From contig JADJWS010000002.1 in NCBI GenBank assembly GCA_016716235.1, positions 310,001 to 374,000 on the forward strand: a DNA stretch of 64,000 bases, in the 5' to 3' direction. Below are positions 24,030-32,798 of this stretch, one piece after another. Position 1 is the first letter of the stretch, and every line of letters begins with the position of its first letter. The translations under genes and the position numbers were made by a program. Under the pieces are notes generated by a model, which ran no database searches, was not told the origin of the DNA, and was given only the letters and a program-made list of their open reading frames with translations. The DNA comes from Candidatus Defluviilinea gracilis. GTDB taxonomy: Bacteria; Chloroflexota; Anaerolineae; Anaerolineales; Villigracilaceae.

Positions 24030-25100
24030 ATGCCCCATTTCTCCACTCACCTCTTAAACTGGTACCACAAAAACAAACGGACTCTCCCATGGCGCGGACA
24101 TCGTAATCCCTACGCCGTGTGGGTCTCCGAGATCATGCTCCAGCAAACGCGGGTGGAGACGGTGATTCCCTATTTCAAAAAATGGATGAAGTTGTTTCCG
24201 AATGTACGCGCGTTGGCAAAGGCCTCCGAGCGGGAGGTGTTGAACGCGTGGGAGGGACTCGGCTATTACAGCCGCGCGCGAAACTTCCACAAAGCCGCGA
24301 AGATCGTGGTTGATGAATATGGCGGGAAACTTCCGCGCGATGTGGATGAACTGTGGAAATTACCGGGCATTGGACGCTATACGGCAGGCGCGTTGGCTTC
24401 GATTATCTTCGGCATAGACGAGCCTGCGCTCGATGGCAACTTGAAACGAGTCTATGCGCGGCTGTTCGATGTGAAGAGGCCCGTCAATTCAACGGAGGGG
24501 GAGAAATTACTCTGGAAAATCGCATACGAGAATTTACCCAAAGGCAGAGCGGCGGATTTCAACCAAGCTTTGATGGATTTAGGCGCGACAGTTTGTGTGC
24601 CGAAGAACCCGCGCTGTGAAGTTTGTCCGCTGGCGAGGGATTGCAAAGCGAAGGCGCGAGGTGTTCAGCATTTGCGACCGGTGAAGGTGGCGAAGAAAAT
24701 TGTGCCGCATTACGTCCACGCGGCGGCGGTGATTGTGGAGCGAATTGCTAATTCGCTCTACGTGTTGCTAGCGCAACGCCCATCGAAAGGATTGCTCGCC
24801 GGGATGTGGGAATTCCCCAGCGCGCGAGTCGAAGGCGACGCGGCTGGGGAGGTCGAGTCCGCTCTGAGGGCGGCATACAGGTTGAAGGTCAGAATGAAGC
24901 GAGGTCTATATCCCCTTGCAGTTGTGGAGCATACGTATTCGCATTTCAAAGTCACCGTCTACGCGTTTCGATGTGATGTATCGTCAAAAGCGATGGGCGA
25001 AAATTTGAAATGGATTCGGTTGAAAGATTTGGGGAAGTATCCGATGGGGAAAGTTGATCGGGCGATTGCGAGGAAAGTAAAAAGTGACAGTCACTTTTGA
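24030..25100 (+). CDS. mutY: A/G-specific adenine glycosylase MutY
   Basis: Removes adenine opposite 8-oxoguanine in base excision repair. 356 residues: catalytic E34 in SEIMLQQT, helix-hairpin-helix LPGIGRYTAG, catalytic D135 in ALDGN, and the iron-sulphur cluster C189-x6-C196-x2-C199-x5-C205. The C-terminal MutT-like domain (about 225-350) contains GMWEFP and recognises 8-oxoG. In its first beta-hairpin, VIVERIANSLYVLLAQR is longer than the usual V-x-x-x-G-x-V-L-L-x-Q-R, because the DNA there is a perfect palindrome (24735-24755). No clear ribosome site is seen; the upstream 23970-24020 sequence is a dispersed hairpin repeat. Confidence 0.95.
   Translation: MPHFSTHLLNWYHKNKRTLPWRGHRNPYAVWVSEIMLQQTRVETVIPYFKKWMKLFPNVRALAKASEREVLNAWEGLGYYSRARNFHKAAKIVVDEYGGKLPRDVDELWKLPGIGRYTAGALASIIFGIDEPALDGNLKRVYARLFDVKRPVNSTEGEKLLWKIAYENLPKGRAADFNQALMDLGATVCVPKNPRCEVCPLARDCKAKARGVQHLRPVKVAKKIVPHYVHAAAVIVERIANSLYVLLAQRPSKGLLAGMWEFPSARVEGDAAGEVESALRAAYRLKVRMKRGLYPLAVVEHTYSHFKVTVYAFRCDVSSKAMGENLKWIRLKDLGKYPMGKVDRAIARKVKSDSHF
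24735..24755. repeat. In-frame palindrome in mutY
   Basis: GAGCGAATT-GCT-AATTCGCTC is a perfect 9-bp-arm palindrome translated as ERIANSL at residues 237-243. AATTCGCTCTAC also occurs between mutY and rnj (25121-25132), supporting a dispersed unit. Confidence 0.65.
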
Positions 25101-25115
25101 AGTGACTGTCACTTT
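25081..25115. terminator. GTGACAGTCACTT palindrome between mutY and rnj
   Basis: AAAGTGACAGTCACTT / AAGTGACTGTCACTTT with flanking T-run. It serves as a bidirectional terminator for convergent mutY and rnj and is the second copy of the palindrome at 9438-9471. Confidence 0.75.
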
Positions 25116-25118
25116 GTT

Positions 25119-26765
25119 TTAATTCGCTCTACTCAGGGTAACCAACACCATCGGTCTGCGCTTGGTCTCTTCATACAGATACGAGCGCACCGCGTTGGCG
25201 ATGTCTTTTTCGCTTTCCCAGCCGCCGTTGTTGACCACGTCCATGATGTGTTTGCGGACTTCGGGCAAAAGTTCTTCGGCGTCTTCAGGCGAGACGAAAC
25301 CGCGCGTGATGATCTCGGGGTCGTGCAAAAGCCGCCCGTTGAGTTTGTCCACGCTGATGTCAATGAGGAAGATGCCGGCGCGCGCGAGTTTTTCGCGTTC
25401 GCGCATCACGCCGAAATCAATTTCGCCGACCGAGTCGCCGTCTACGAACACGTAGCCGCCGGGGATGCGTTCGCCGAGCGTGAGTTTTCCACCCGCCAAC
25501 ACAACGATCTGACCATTCTCGACGACCATCACATTTTCTTCTTCCACGCCGACTTCGACCGCGAGTTTTCCGTGTCGTCTGAGGTGACGCAGTTCGCCGT
25601 GAATGGGGATGAAGTGCTTCGGTCGAACGAGGCTGATGAGGAGTTTTTGTTCCTCCTGCGAGGCGTGACCCGACACGTGAACCGGCGCAATCGCGTCGTA
25701 GATAACTTCCGCGCCTCGATGCATCAGGCGGTTGATCGTGCGGCTGATGGTCTCTTCGTTGCCGGGGATGGGATGCGACGACAGCACAACCGTGTCGCCT
25801 TGTTTCAGGTCGAATTGACGGTTCGTTCCGGCGGCGAGCCGTCCCACAATGGACGACGGTTCGCCCTGCGAGCCGGTGCACATGATCGCCACTTTATGAT
25901 CCTGCATTTTCAATGCCTGATCGATCGGCACGATGATCTCATCGGGGATTTCCAAATAGCCTAATTTGCGGGCGATCTTCACGTTGTCCACCATGCTCGG
26001 ACCGGCGAAGGTCATCTTGCGTCCGTGTTTGGCGGCGGCGTCTGCCACTTGTTGCACGCGCGAGATGAGCGATGCGAACGTGGCGACGATGACTCGTCCC
26101 TGCGCTTCGGCGAACACTTTGTCGAACGCGGGCCCGATCACTTTTTCAGAGGGAGTCCAACCGGGGCGTTCGGCGTTGGTCGAATCCGAAAGCAGTACAT
26201 CCACGCCGCGTTGCGAAAATTCTGCCAGTTTGGCGTAGTCGGTGGGCCAGCCGTCCACAGGAGTTTGATCGAATTTGAAATCGCTCATGTGCACTACAAG
26301 CCCGGCGGGCGTGGTGATGCCCAGCGCCACCGCGTCGGGAATCGAATGGCAGACGTGGAAGAACTCCACTTTGAAGGGTCCGATCTCGATCGAGCCGCCC
26401 GCTTCCACTTCATTCAAGTCCGCTTTGGCAGAGGCGTTGTTGCGCGCGAGTTTGCCCTCGATCAAGCCGAGGGTGAGCGGCGTCGCGTAAAGCGGCGCGT
26501 TGATGTCATTGAGCAGATGATGGATCGCGCCGATGTGGTCTTCGTGTCCATGCGTGATGACGATACCGATCACGTTGCCCGCCCTGCCGCGCAAATATTC
26601 GTAATCGGGGACGATGTAGTCTATCCCGATCATGTCGTTGGAGGGGAACATGATGCCCGCGTCTACGACCAGAATCTTATTCTGGAATTCGTAGGCGGTC
26701 ATGTTCTTGCCTACTTCCCCGAGACCCCCCAGGGGAATGATCTTCAATTTTCCTTGCTTACTCAT
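25119..26765 (-). CDS. rnj: Ribonuclease J
   Basis: 5'-3' exo/endoribonuclease of the beta-CASP metallo-beta-lactamase group, central to RNA decay and rRNA processing in bacteria lacking RNase E. 548 residues with HGHEDH at 72-77 (zinc ligands), HMSDFKFD, the beta-CASP region (DSTNAERPGWTPSE, CTGSQGEP) and HVSGHASQEEQ, followed by the C-terminal domain. This is normal family length. It is transcribed convergently with mutY. Confidence 0.95.
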   Translation of the reverse strand: MSKQGKLKIIPLGGLGEVGKNMTAYEFQNKILVVDAGIMFPSNDMIGIDYIVPDYEYLRGRAGNVIGIVITHGHEDHIGAIHHLLNDINAPLYATPLTLGLIEGKLARNNASAKADLNEVEAGGSIEIGPFKVEFFHVCHSIPDAVALGITTPAGLVVHMSDFKFDQTPVDGWPTDYAKLAEFSQRGVDVLLSDSTNAERPGWTPSEKVIGPAFDKVFAEAQGRVIVATFASLISRVQQVADAAAKHGRKMTFAGPSMVDNVKIARKLGYLEIPDEIIVPIDQALKMQDHKVAIMCTGSQGEPSSIVGRLAAGTNRQFDLKQGDTVVLSSHPIPGNEETISRTINRLMHRGAEVIYDAIAPVHVSGHASQEEQKLLISLVRPKHFIPIHGELRHLRRHGKLAVEVGVEEENVMVVENGQIVVLAGGKLTLGERIPGGYVFVDGDSVGEIDFGVMREREKLARAGIFLIDISVDKLNGRLLHDPEIITRGFVSPEDAEELLPEVRKHIMDVVNNGGWESEKDIANAVRSYLYEETKRRPMVLVTLSRAN

Positions 26766-27275
26766 ACAATATGTTTATCCTTGTTTGTTAAATTTTTTAT
26801 CCGCCATTGGCGGTAAAGGTCATAAAAAAATGACCCTCGCTGACTTGCTCGCGAGGGATTGTGGATCACATGCGATTGTCTTTTACACAAACTGCCACCC
26901 TTGGCAGTGCTACCAGTCAACTTCAATGGCGGGAAGTATAGCAGGGCGGATGGGATTTGTAAAGCGGGGATTCGCGGACACTCGACCACCGCGTCTTTCG
27001 CAGGGGAGGGTTGATTCAGTTTTCCCCGGCATTTTCTCCGCTTCAACACCGCCCGACGATCAACCGTCGGGCTATTCATACGAAGCCCCCTCAAGGGGAC
27101 TCCTGATTCTGAGCGCGATACGTTGCGAGCAAGCATAATGGTATTTCGTAACGACTCTATTCGCCAATTCGTAGTGGCCGCCGACAAAGTACGTGGTGGT
27201 TGATCCATTTCTCATGGTTTAGGATGGATTTTACCCGCTTCCCGTCGCCGCCGTGGACTTACCCTGAATTTTCGA
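26766..27275. other. 510-bp gap upstream of rnj, structured but without a recognised gene
   Basis: It holds several hairpins: CCCTCGC/GCGAGGG (about 26831-26855), ACTGCCA/TGGCAGT (about 26889-26908), GCCCGACG/CGTCGGGC (about 27051-27075) and CCCCCTCAAGGGG (about 27087-27100). A 148-codon open frame on the minus strand has no family resemblance and no ribosome site. I see no match to RNase P, tmRNA or SRP RNA cores. It probably contains the rnj leader plus dispersed repeats. Confidence 0.4.
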
Positions 27276-27353
27276 TTGACATTCACTTTTGCCTCATGTA
27301 AACTCCCTGCATGGATATAGACCTCGACCTCTATCGTCACGAAGTCCGCGTTT
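27276..27353 (+). repeat. 78-bp copy of the promoter and 5' end of the 29129 gene
   Basis: 68 of 78 bases match 29094-29171. It includes TTGACA-17 bp-TAAACT, the ATG 6 bp later and codons 1-14 (MDIDLDLYRHEVRV). The last 30 bp are identical. The membrane-protein gene 27492-29033 lies between the two copies. Confidence 0.88.
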
Positions 27354-27445
27354 GGATTAACCTTGCATGGTGGGTGATTGGCAAGAGTTTGTGTAAATCA
27401 GCGTTTGTTCTTCACCCTCAAACAGAATCGTTTTCGCATCGGTAA
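27311..27445 (+). pseudogene. Truncated remnant of the hydrolase/ligase gene start
   Basis: It shares MDIDLDLYRHEVRV with the gene at 29129, then continues with 30 unrelated codons to TAA at 27443. It has its own promoter copy, so a 44-residue peptide could be made, but the sequence after codon 14 has no recognised meaning. Confidence 0.65.
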
Positions 27446-27491
27446 GTACAAGAAGATAGTTTTGTGCGCTACGAGTTCATAAGGAGTGTAT

Positions 27492-29033
27492 ATGCGTATC
27501 CGAGTAGTAATTTCGGGAATCGTTGGCGGAATGGTCGTATCCCTAGTTTCCATTCTGTTCTCCTCGATCCTCGAAAATCTCGATAGAGGGATCAGAACTG
27601 TTCCGACGAGCGAATCTCCATCGTGGATCAATCTTTTCGGAGTTGGCGTACCCTACTTGTTAGTTTTTGTTTGCGGGTGGATCGCGGCGCGCTGGAATTG
27701 GAGTCGCACATGGAACGCCGCCTTCCTCTCAGGTGCAGGGAGTGGACTGATTGCTGGCGCATTGTATTTTTATTTCAGCGGAGTGACCTTTAATGCTACA
27801 GATAGCCAGATTACATTTCTCGCCCGAGTTGGAACCGGCGCTCACGTTGCCGAATTTGAAACCATATTCACTACCCTTTTTCGTTCCGTTATCGACACCT
27901 TGTTGTTTCCAGAAGGTTACGATTCAGTAGAATACTTTAATTCGATCGGCGATATTTCCTTGCTTAGCCAATTTGTTCAGAGCGTATCTTTACCGTCTCA
28001 ATTTTGTTTTGCTAGCTTGAGTGGCGGGGCTTTTTGTGGCGCGCTCGGTGGTTTGGCATCTGTTTTGGTTGATCGCGATGACGTGTGGGGTAGTTCAGTT
28101 CCCGCGTATGACCCATGGTTGTTTCGTCTCTCTGCCTATTTCCTCATTCTGAATGGACTCCTAGTCACATTGATAACCGTTAGTGTCGCCACATTATTAG
28201 ATGGCGCTATTGTGCAATGGGCAAAAGATGTGAATTGGGGTCTGTCAAAGCCCCCTTCATGGCTTGATATATTTTTTTGGATTCACTTCCTTGTCGTCTC
28301 AGCGATTTCAGGAATATTTACAACCTTGACGCCTTCGCTGATGTCTATAGCTTTAGGGCGGGCGGTTGATTTGGTGGAGATCCTTTTCGCCCTTACTTGG
28401 GGATGGACATTGCGTGATTGGATACTGGAACGAAAACGTTCGATATTATCTGGGTTGTGGACATTGCTAACTTTGGCTAGCATGTTTTACTGGATCGTAA
28501 ACGACGCGTTGAGTAAGCCTTCAAATATCCTTGGCGAAATTAATGACTTTGGGGTCTTTGTGCCCTTTCGAGGCGAGATGATTGACGTGTTTCCTTTGTT
28601 CCAAATACTAGCACACCTGTTTGTTTTAGGTGTTGCCGTTCTTATCGGCTGGAATATCAAGCGTACGCCCAAAACCGAATGGGCTTCATATCGTTTTGGA
28701 GATCGCCTCGGCTATCTCTTGACTTGCGCAATTCTTGGTGGTGTGCAAATGATGACCGGAATCGTTATTTATGCAATCCCGATTATATTAATCATCATCA
28801 CGGGCGATATGCATTTTAGGGATATGGACGCGAAACTCCTGTCTACCATCCAAGAGCAGATTTTTCTGTTGCGGGATAATCGAATAATGTTTTTACTCAT
28901 TACCACCGGCGTAATTTTCTCCGTTATTGTGATTAACCTAATACTTGCATTGCTTTTCCTGTGGGTTACTGTTTTTTTTCGAAACCTGTTCAGACCTCGA
29001 AAGAGGGTTTCTAGCATTTCGAACTCTGCGTGA
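27492..29033 (+). CDS. Multi-pass membrane protein, unknown family
   Basis: 513 residues. The ATG at 27492 follows AAGGAG by five bases; a GTG two codons upstream is less likely. Eleven or so hydrophobic segments include VVISGIVGGMVVSLVSILF, WINLFGVGVPYLLVFVCGW, LSAYFLILNGLLVTLITVSV and a late pair near 415-500. The Gly-rich first two helices with GSGLIAGALYFYF look like permease or YIEGIA-type cores, but no transporter motif is recognised. It is AT-richer than its neighbours. It sits between two copies of the downstream gene's 5' end, so it was probably acquired. Confidence 0.6.
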   Translation: MRIRVVISGIVGGMVVSLVSILFSSILENLDRGIRTVPTSESPSWINLFGVGVPYLLVFVCGWIAARWNWSRTWNAAFLSGAGSGLIAGALYFYFSGVTFNATDSQITFLARVGTGAHVAEFETIFTTLFRSVIDTLLFPEGYDSVEYFNSIGDISLLSQFVQSVSLPSQFCFASLSGGAFCGALGGLASVLVDRDDVWGSSVPAYDPWLFRLSAYFLILNGLLVTLITVSVATLLDGAIVQWAKDVNWGLSKPPSWLDIFFWIHFLVVSAISGIFTTLTPSLMSIALGRAVDLVEILFALTWGWTLRDWILERKRSILSGLWTLLTLASMFYWIVNDALSKPSNILGEINDFGVFVPFRGEMIDVFPLFQILAHLFVLGVAVLIGWNIKRTPKTEWASYRFGDRLGYLLTCAILGGVQMMTGIVIYAIPIILIIITGDMHFRDMDAKLLSTIQEQIFLLRDNRIMFLLITTGVIFSVIVINLILALLFLWVTVFFRNLFRPRKRVSSISNSA

Positions 29034-29093
29034 CATCTCCGAACGGGCATGATGATAAGTTGTGCTACTTAAAGTGCGAGGCCTTTTGCCAAA

Positions 29094-29122
29094 TTGACAT
29101 ACCCTCCCTCCTCATGTAAACT
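29094..29122 (+). promoter_or_regulatory. Promoter of the hydrolase/ligase fusion, leaderless geometry
   Basis: TTGACA, 17-bp spacer, TAAACT, with the ATG beginning 6 bp after the -10 box. There is no Shine-Dalgarno sequence, so the mRNA probably starts at or next to the start codon. Confidence 0.75.
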
Positions 29123-29128
29123 CTCTGT

Positions 29129-31594
29129 ATGGACATTGACCTCGACCTCTATCGTCACGAAGTCCGCGTTTCGACGAATCCGCTGGTGAGGCTATCGGCG
29201 ATTGACATTTCGCCCGATCATCCCCAGCGGACGTTTGTTTTCATCCACGGGTTTGGGGGACAGGCGAGTCAGTGGCGCAACCAACTGCAAAAATTCGCAG
29301 TAGATAACCGCGTTATCGCGCTCGACTTGCGCGGGCACGGACTCTCCGATAAACCAACCAGCGGATACGACATGCCGCAGATCATCGAAGATGTGGAAAC
29401 CGCGCTGACACTTCTCAATGTAAAAGGGAAGTTTGTTTTAGTGGGACATTCCTTCGGCGGAGCGATAGTCACTGAATATGCGTTGAAAAATCCGAGCCGG
29501 GTCGAGCGGTTGATTCTGATCGCCACAGCGGGTCAATACAAGTTGCGGACTTTGTATCGCTCTGTGTTGAGTCTGCCAGTTTCTGTTTTGCGTTGGCTTG
29601 CGCCTCTAACTCGATCTTGGCTCCATGCTGCGCCGTACGCGCTCAAACGATTCTACGGGGACAACATGTCGAAGTGGATGGGCTGGGATCGCTTCGCCGC
29701 GCTTGAGGTTCCCACGCTGGTGATTCGCGGTCACCGCGACCGGGTGTTCGAGCGTCCATTTTTCGAGAGGGTGCCCGTGTCTATTCCGGGGGCGGAAGAT
29801 GCCGACATCGGCGTATCAGGTCACATGGTCATGTTAGAGCGGCGCGAGGCGGTGAACCGCGCGATGGAGCGATTCCTCGCCGGCGAAGGTCAGCGTTCGT
29901 GGCGGGTATCCAATAGCCGTCCGTTAAAAAACAGTGGGCGCGAGTTGCTGTTGAAGACGCGCCCATGGCTGGAAAATTACGAGCGGGGCGTGCCATACAC
30001 CGTCAGCGTGCCGAATATCCCGTTGCATCATTTATTGCGCTCGGCGGTGCGGCGTTTTCCGAATCGCCCCGCGATTTATTTTGAGGGGAGTCGTTTATCG
30101 TATCGGCGATTGAATCACGAGGCGAATCGTTTCGCTAACGCGTTGCTTTCGCTCGGAGTTGGCAAAGGCGCGCGCGTGGTGTTGTTATTGCCGAACGTGC
30201 CGCAAATGGTGATCGGATTTTACGGCGCGATGAAAGCTGGCGCGACGGCAGTGTTGTTGCCGCCGGTGATCGAGCCTGATGAAATTGTGCGGCAGGTAAA
30301 AGATTCGGATGCCAGCGTTCTTGTCACACTTTCGATGTGGGCGGGGCTTGCCAAACAGATTCAAGAGGGGAGCGGCGTGCCGCATGTGGTGTTGACCGAC
30401 CCCGCCGATTATTTGTCCCTGCCGAAGTATTTGATCTCCTCGTGGCGCAATCGCGGTTACGGTTTGCGCAACTCGCTGAGATGGAAAGATTGGCTCGGCG
30501 GAAACAGCAACAAATCACCGACAGTTGAAGTCTCGCCGGATGATCTGGCTGTGATCCAGTACACCGGCGGGACGACCGCGCAATCGAAGGGCGTGATGTT
30601 GTCGCATCGCAATCTCGTGGCGAACGCCTTGCAGACACGTCACTGGCTTCCCGAAGCGCGCGAAGGCAAAGAACGATTCTTGTGCGTCGTTCCGATCTTT
30701 CACAGTTACGGCTTGACCACGGCGATGAATGTGCCGATCAGCGTCGGCGCGGCGATGATCCTCAAAGCGCAATTCCAAGTATTGGATGTGTTGAAAGCCA
30801 TCAAACGCTACAAGCCGACCATCTTCCCCGGCGTGCCAAACATGTACCGCGCCATCAATAGTTTCCGCGGCGTGCGCAAGTTTGGCATCCAATCCATCAA
30901 TTATTGCATCAGCGGTTCGGAGCCGTTGCACGTTGAAGTGCAGGAGGCGTTCGAGAAATTGACGAAGAGTCGCCTGGTGGAGGGATACGGCTTGACCGAA
31001 ACATCGCCGGTGACGCACGCGAATCCGTTGGGAGAAAAACGAAGGGTCGGCACGATCGGCGTTCCGCTTCCATCCACAGAGGCAAAAGTATTGGACCTCT
31101 CGCAAAAAAATAAAGAAGTGAAGCAAGGTCACATCGGCGAACTCGCCGTGCGCGGTCCGCAAGTGATGATGGGATATTGGAAAGATACGAAAGCGACGAA
31201 AGAAGTTTTAGCCGAGGATGGCTGGTTACTCACCGGCGACATCGCGCAAGTAGACGAAGACGGATACACCCGCATCATCGCGCGCAAAGCAGATATGTGG
31301 TACCCGCATCAACACAAGAAACAACCCGCCTTCCCGCGCGACGTGGAAGAAGTGATTTATGAAATCCCGCAAATTAAAGAGGTGGCAGTTACCGCAGTGG
31401 CGGGCAATCCGTTTGCGTTCGTCATCGCCGGGCAAGAACGCCCCACGCCGGCGGCGGTGATGGCATATTGCAAACGCAGACTGCCCGCGCATCTCGTTCC
31501 GCGTTTTGTGATCTTTATGGATGAATTCCCAAAATCCTATATCGGCAAAGTGTTGCGGCGTGAATTGGCTCGGAGATATGAAAAGCACGCCTGA
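29129..31594 (+). CDS. Alpha/beta hydrolase fused to AMP-forming acyl-CoA synthetase
   Basis: 821 residues in two domains. Residues about 20-255 are an alpha/beta hydrolase: FIHGFGG oxyanion loop, nucleophile S108 in VGHSFGG, and a late GHMVMLERR histidine. Residues about 280-815 are an ANL-superfamily ligase: P-loop YTGGTTAQSKGVMLSHRN (about 476), YGLTETSP, TGDIAQVDEDGYTRI and the catalytic lysine in KSYIGKVLRREL near the end. A fatty or other carboxylic acid activated to acyl-CoA, perhaps after release by the hydrolase half, is the likely chemistry. The start is fixed by the promoter. It overlaps the next hydrolase gene by 17 bp. Confidence 0.88.
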   Translation: MDIDLDLYRHEVRVSTNPLVRLSAIDISPDHPQRTFVFIHGFGGQASQWRNQLQKFAVDNRVIALDLRGHGLSDKPTSGYDMPQIIEDVETALTLLNVKGKFVLVGHSFGGAIVTEYALKNPSRVERLILIATAGQYKLRTLYRSVLSLPVSVLRWLAPLTRSWLHAAPYALKRFYGDNMSKWMGWDRFAALEVPTLVIRGHRDRVFERPFFERVPVSIPGAEDADIGVSGHMVMLERREAVNRAMERFLAGEGQRSWRVSNSRPLKNSGRELLLKTRPWLENYERGVPYTVSVPNIPLHHLLRSAVRRFPNRPAIYFEGSRLSYRRLNHEANRFANALLSLGVGKGARVVLLLPNVPQMVIGFYGAMKAGATAVLLPPVIEPDEIVRQVKDSDASVLVTLSMWAGLAKQIQEGSGVPHVVLTDPADYLSLPKYLISSWRNRGYGLRNSLRWKDWLGGNSNKSPTVEVSPDDLAVIQYTGGTTAQSKGVMLSHRNLVANALQTRHWLPEAREGKERFLCVVPIFHSYGLTTAMNVPISVGAAMILKAQFQVLDVLKAIKRYKPTIFPGVPNMYRAINSFRGVRKFGIQSINYCISGSEPLHVEVQEAFEKLTKSRLVEGYGLTETSPVTHANPLGEKRRVGTIGVPLPSTEAKVLDLSQKNKEVKQGHIGELAVRGPQVMMGYWKDTKATKEVLAEDGWLLTGDIAQVDEDGYTRIIARKADMWYPHQHKKQPAFPRDVEEVIYEIPQIKEVAVTAVAGNPFAFVIAGQERPTPAAVMAYCKRRLPAHLVPRFVIFMDEFPKSYIGKVLRRELARRYEKHA

Positions 31595-32408
31595 AATCGA
31601 AATCCCTACAACTGCAAATTATGTCCAACAGGGGAGCGGCTCGCCGGTCATTTTGATTCACGGTGTCGCCGCGTCGCTTCACGATTGGGACGAGTTGACT
31701 CCCGAACTCGCGCAGAACGGATACGCTTCATACGCGCTCGACCTGCTCGGTCATGGCGACAGCCCCAAACCCGATTCGCGTTCGTATCATGTTGAGTGGC
31801 TCTTTGAACATTTTTCAAAATGGATGACGTCGCTTCGACTGACCGAACCCGCGATCCTCGTCGGACATTCACTCGGCGGATTCATCGCGCTGGAGTACGC
31901 GCGCCGCTTCCCAACGCGGACGGGCGGCTTGGTCCTCGTTAGTCCGTTTTATTCGCGCCTTCAACTTCCTCTCCTCCTGCGCCGCTCGTACAGCAGTATC
32001 GGCTTGCGGAAAATCATCCTCAAGCGGACGCCCGCATGGCTCTTCCGCCTCATCGTGGATGTGACCAGCGTGGCGATGGGTCACAGCACGGGTGCGTTAC
32101 ATTCCCTGCCGGAACATATCCGCGCGCAGACTGCGTTGGATTACACACGCACCGCGCCGGGCGTGTATCACATCCCCAATGAAATTTCCGATAGCGCTGA
32201 AACGTTGTCCCATATCAATGTCCCAACCTTGGTTGTGTGGGGCGACCGCGATAAAACGCTCGCGCCAGAATCTTTCCCGAAGTTGGTCGAAGCCATGCCG
32301 CGCGCTGTTGGAAAGTCAATCCATGCCGGGCATGTGCCGCATCAATCCAACGCAGAGGAGTTTAATCCGATGGTGTTGGAATTTTTGAAGTCGACTCGAT
32401 TCTCGTAA
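31578..32408 (+). CDS. Alpha/beta hydrolase
   Basis: 276 residues. VILIHGVAASLHDWDELTP is the oxyanion-hole segment, VGHSLGGFIALEYARRFP gives the nucleophile serine, VVWGDRDKTLAPE the acid and HAGHVPHQ the histidine. The start at 31578 (MKSTPEIEIP) lies inside the end of the fusion gene in another frame, so translation is probably coupled. It likely works in the same lipid or ester pathway as the fusion protein. A start at 31521 is unlikely. Confidence 0.87.
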   Translation: MKSTPEIEIPTTANYVQQGSGSPVILIHGVAASLHDWDELTPELAQNGYASYALDLLGHGDSPKPDSRSYHVEWLFEHFSKWMTSLRLTEPAILVGHSLGGFIALEYARRFPTRTGGLVLVSPFYSRLQLPLLLRRSYSSIGLRKIILKRTPAWLFRLIVDVTSVAMGHSTGALHSLPEHIRAQTALDYTRTAPGVYHIPNEISDSAETLSHINVPTLVVWGDRDKTLAPESFPKLVEAMPRAVGKSIHAGHVPHQSNAEEFNPMVLEFLKSTRFS

Positions 32409-32640
32409 TGCGACATTTATGTCGCTCTTGCGCAAGAACAGATTAAAACGCGAGATATGGAAATTAACAAATAAATGCCGTAATCGTGTAGTTGGCGTTC
32501 TCTAACGCCAACGGGCGCGTAAGACTCCTTTGGCGCGCGCTCTGCATGGATTGCGAGATTATTTTCTCAAAATTCATAATCTCGCGTTACCGAATTAACT
32601 GTGCAAGGCGAGTTAATGAAATGGAAGCGCTGAGATCGTC
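32407..32640. repeat. Repeat-rich gap with gcgacat palindrome
   Basis: It contains AATGCGACATTTATGTCGCT followed by CTTGCGCAAGAAC (relative of 17268-17345 and 49994-50022) and further inverted pieces around CGTGTAGTTGGCGTTCTCTAACGCC. GAGTTAATGAAATGGAAGCG near 32610 recalls GAGTCAATAAAAAATTAATG near 17365. No gene is recognised up to 32790. Confidence 0.55.
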
Positions 32641-32798
32641 GGTGGGGAAGAGAGTCGAGGAGACTGAAGCAACTCTCCCTGCGAGAAGAAGCGGCGTCGG
32701 CATCCGCATTTTGAATCCGCTGATATTTGTCACGATATTTTAAGGTCATGCCTCTTGAATTGAAAAATCGGTTGTGCTAGAATTCGGCATGAAAACAA

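Noticed and set aside
26820..27110. Structural RNA (RNase P, tmRNA or SRP RNA)
   Set aside because: No conserved core sequences of these RNAs are visible. I also saw no tRNA or rRNA gene in the window, judging by eye from T-loop and anticodon-arm patterns.
26762..27208. 148-codon frame upstream of rnj
   Set aside because: It crosses several hairpin repeats, has no recognisable domain and would start in the repeat. It is more likely noncoding.
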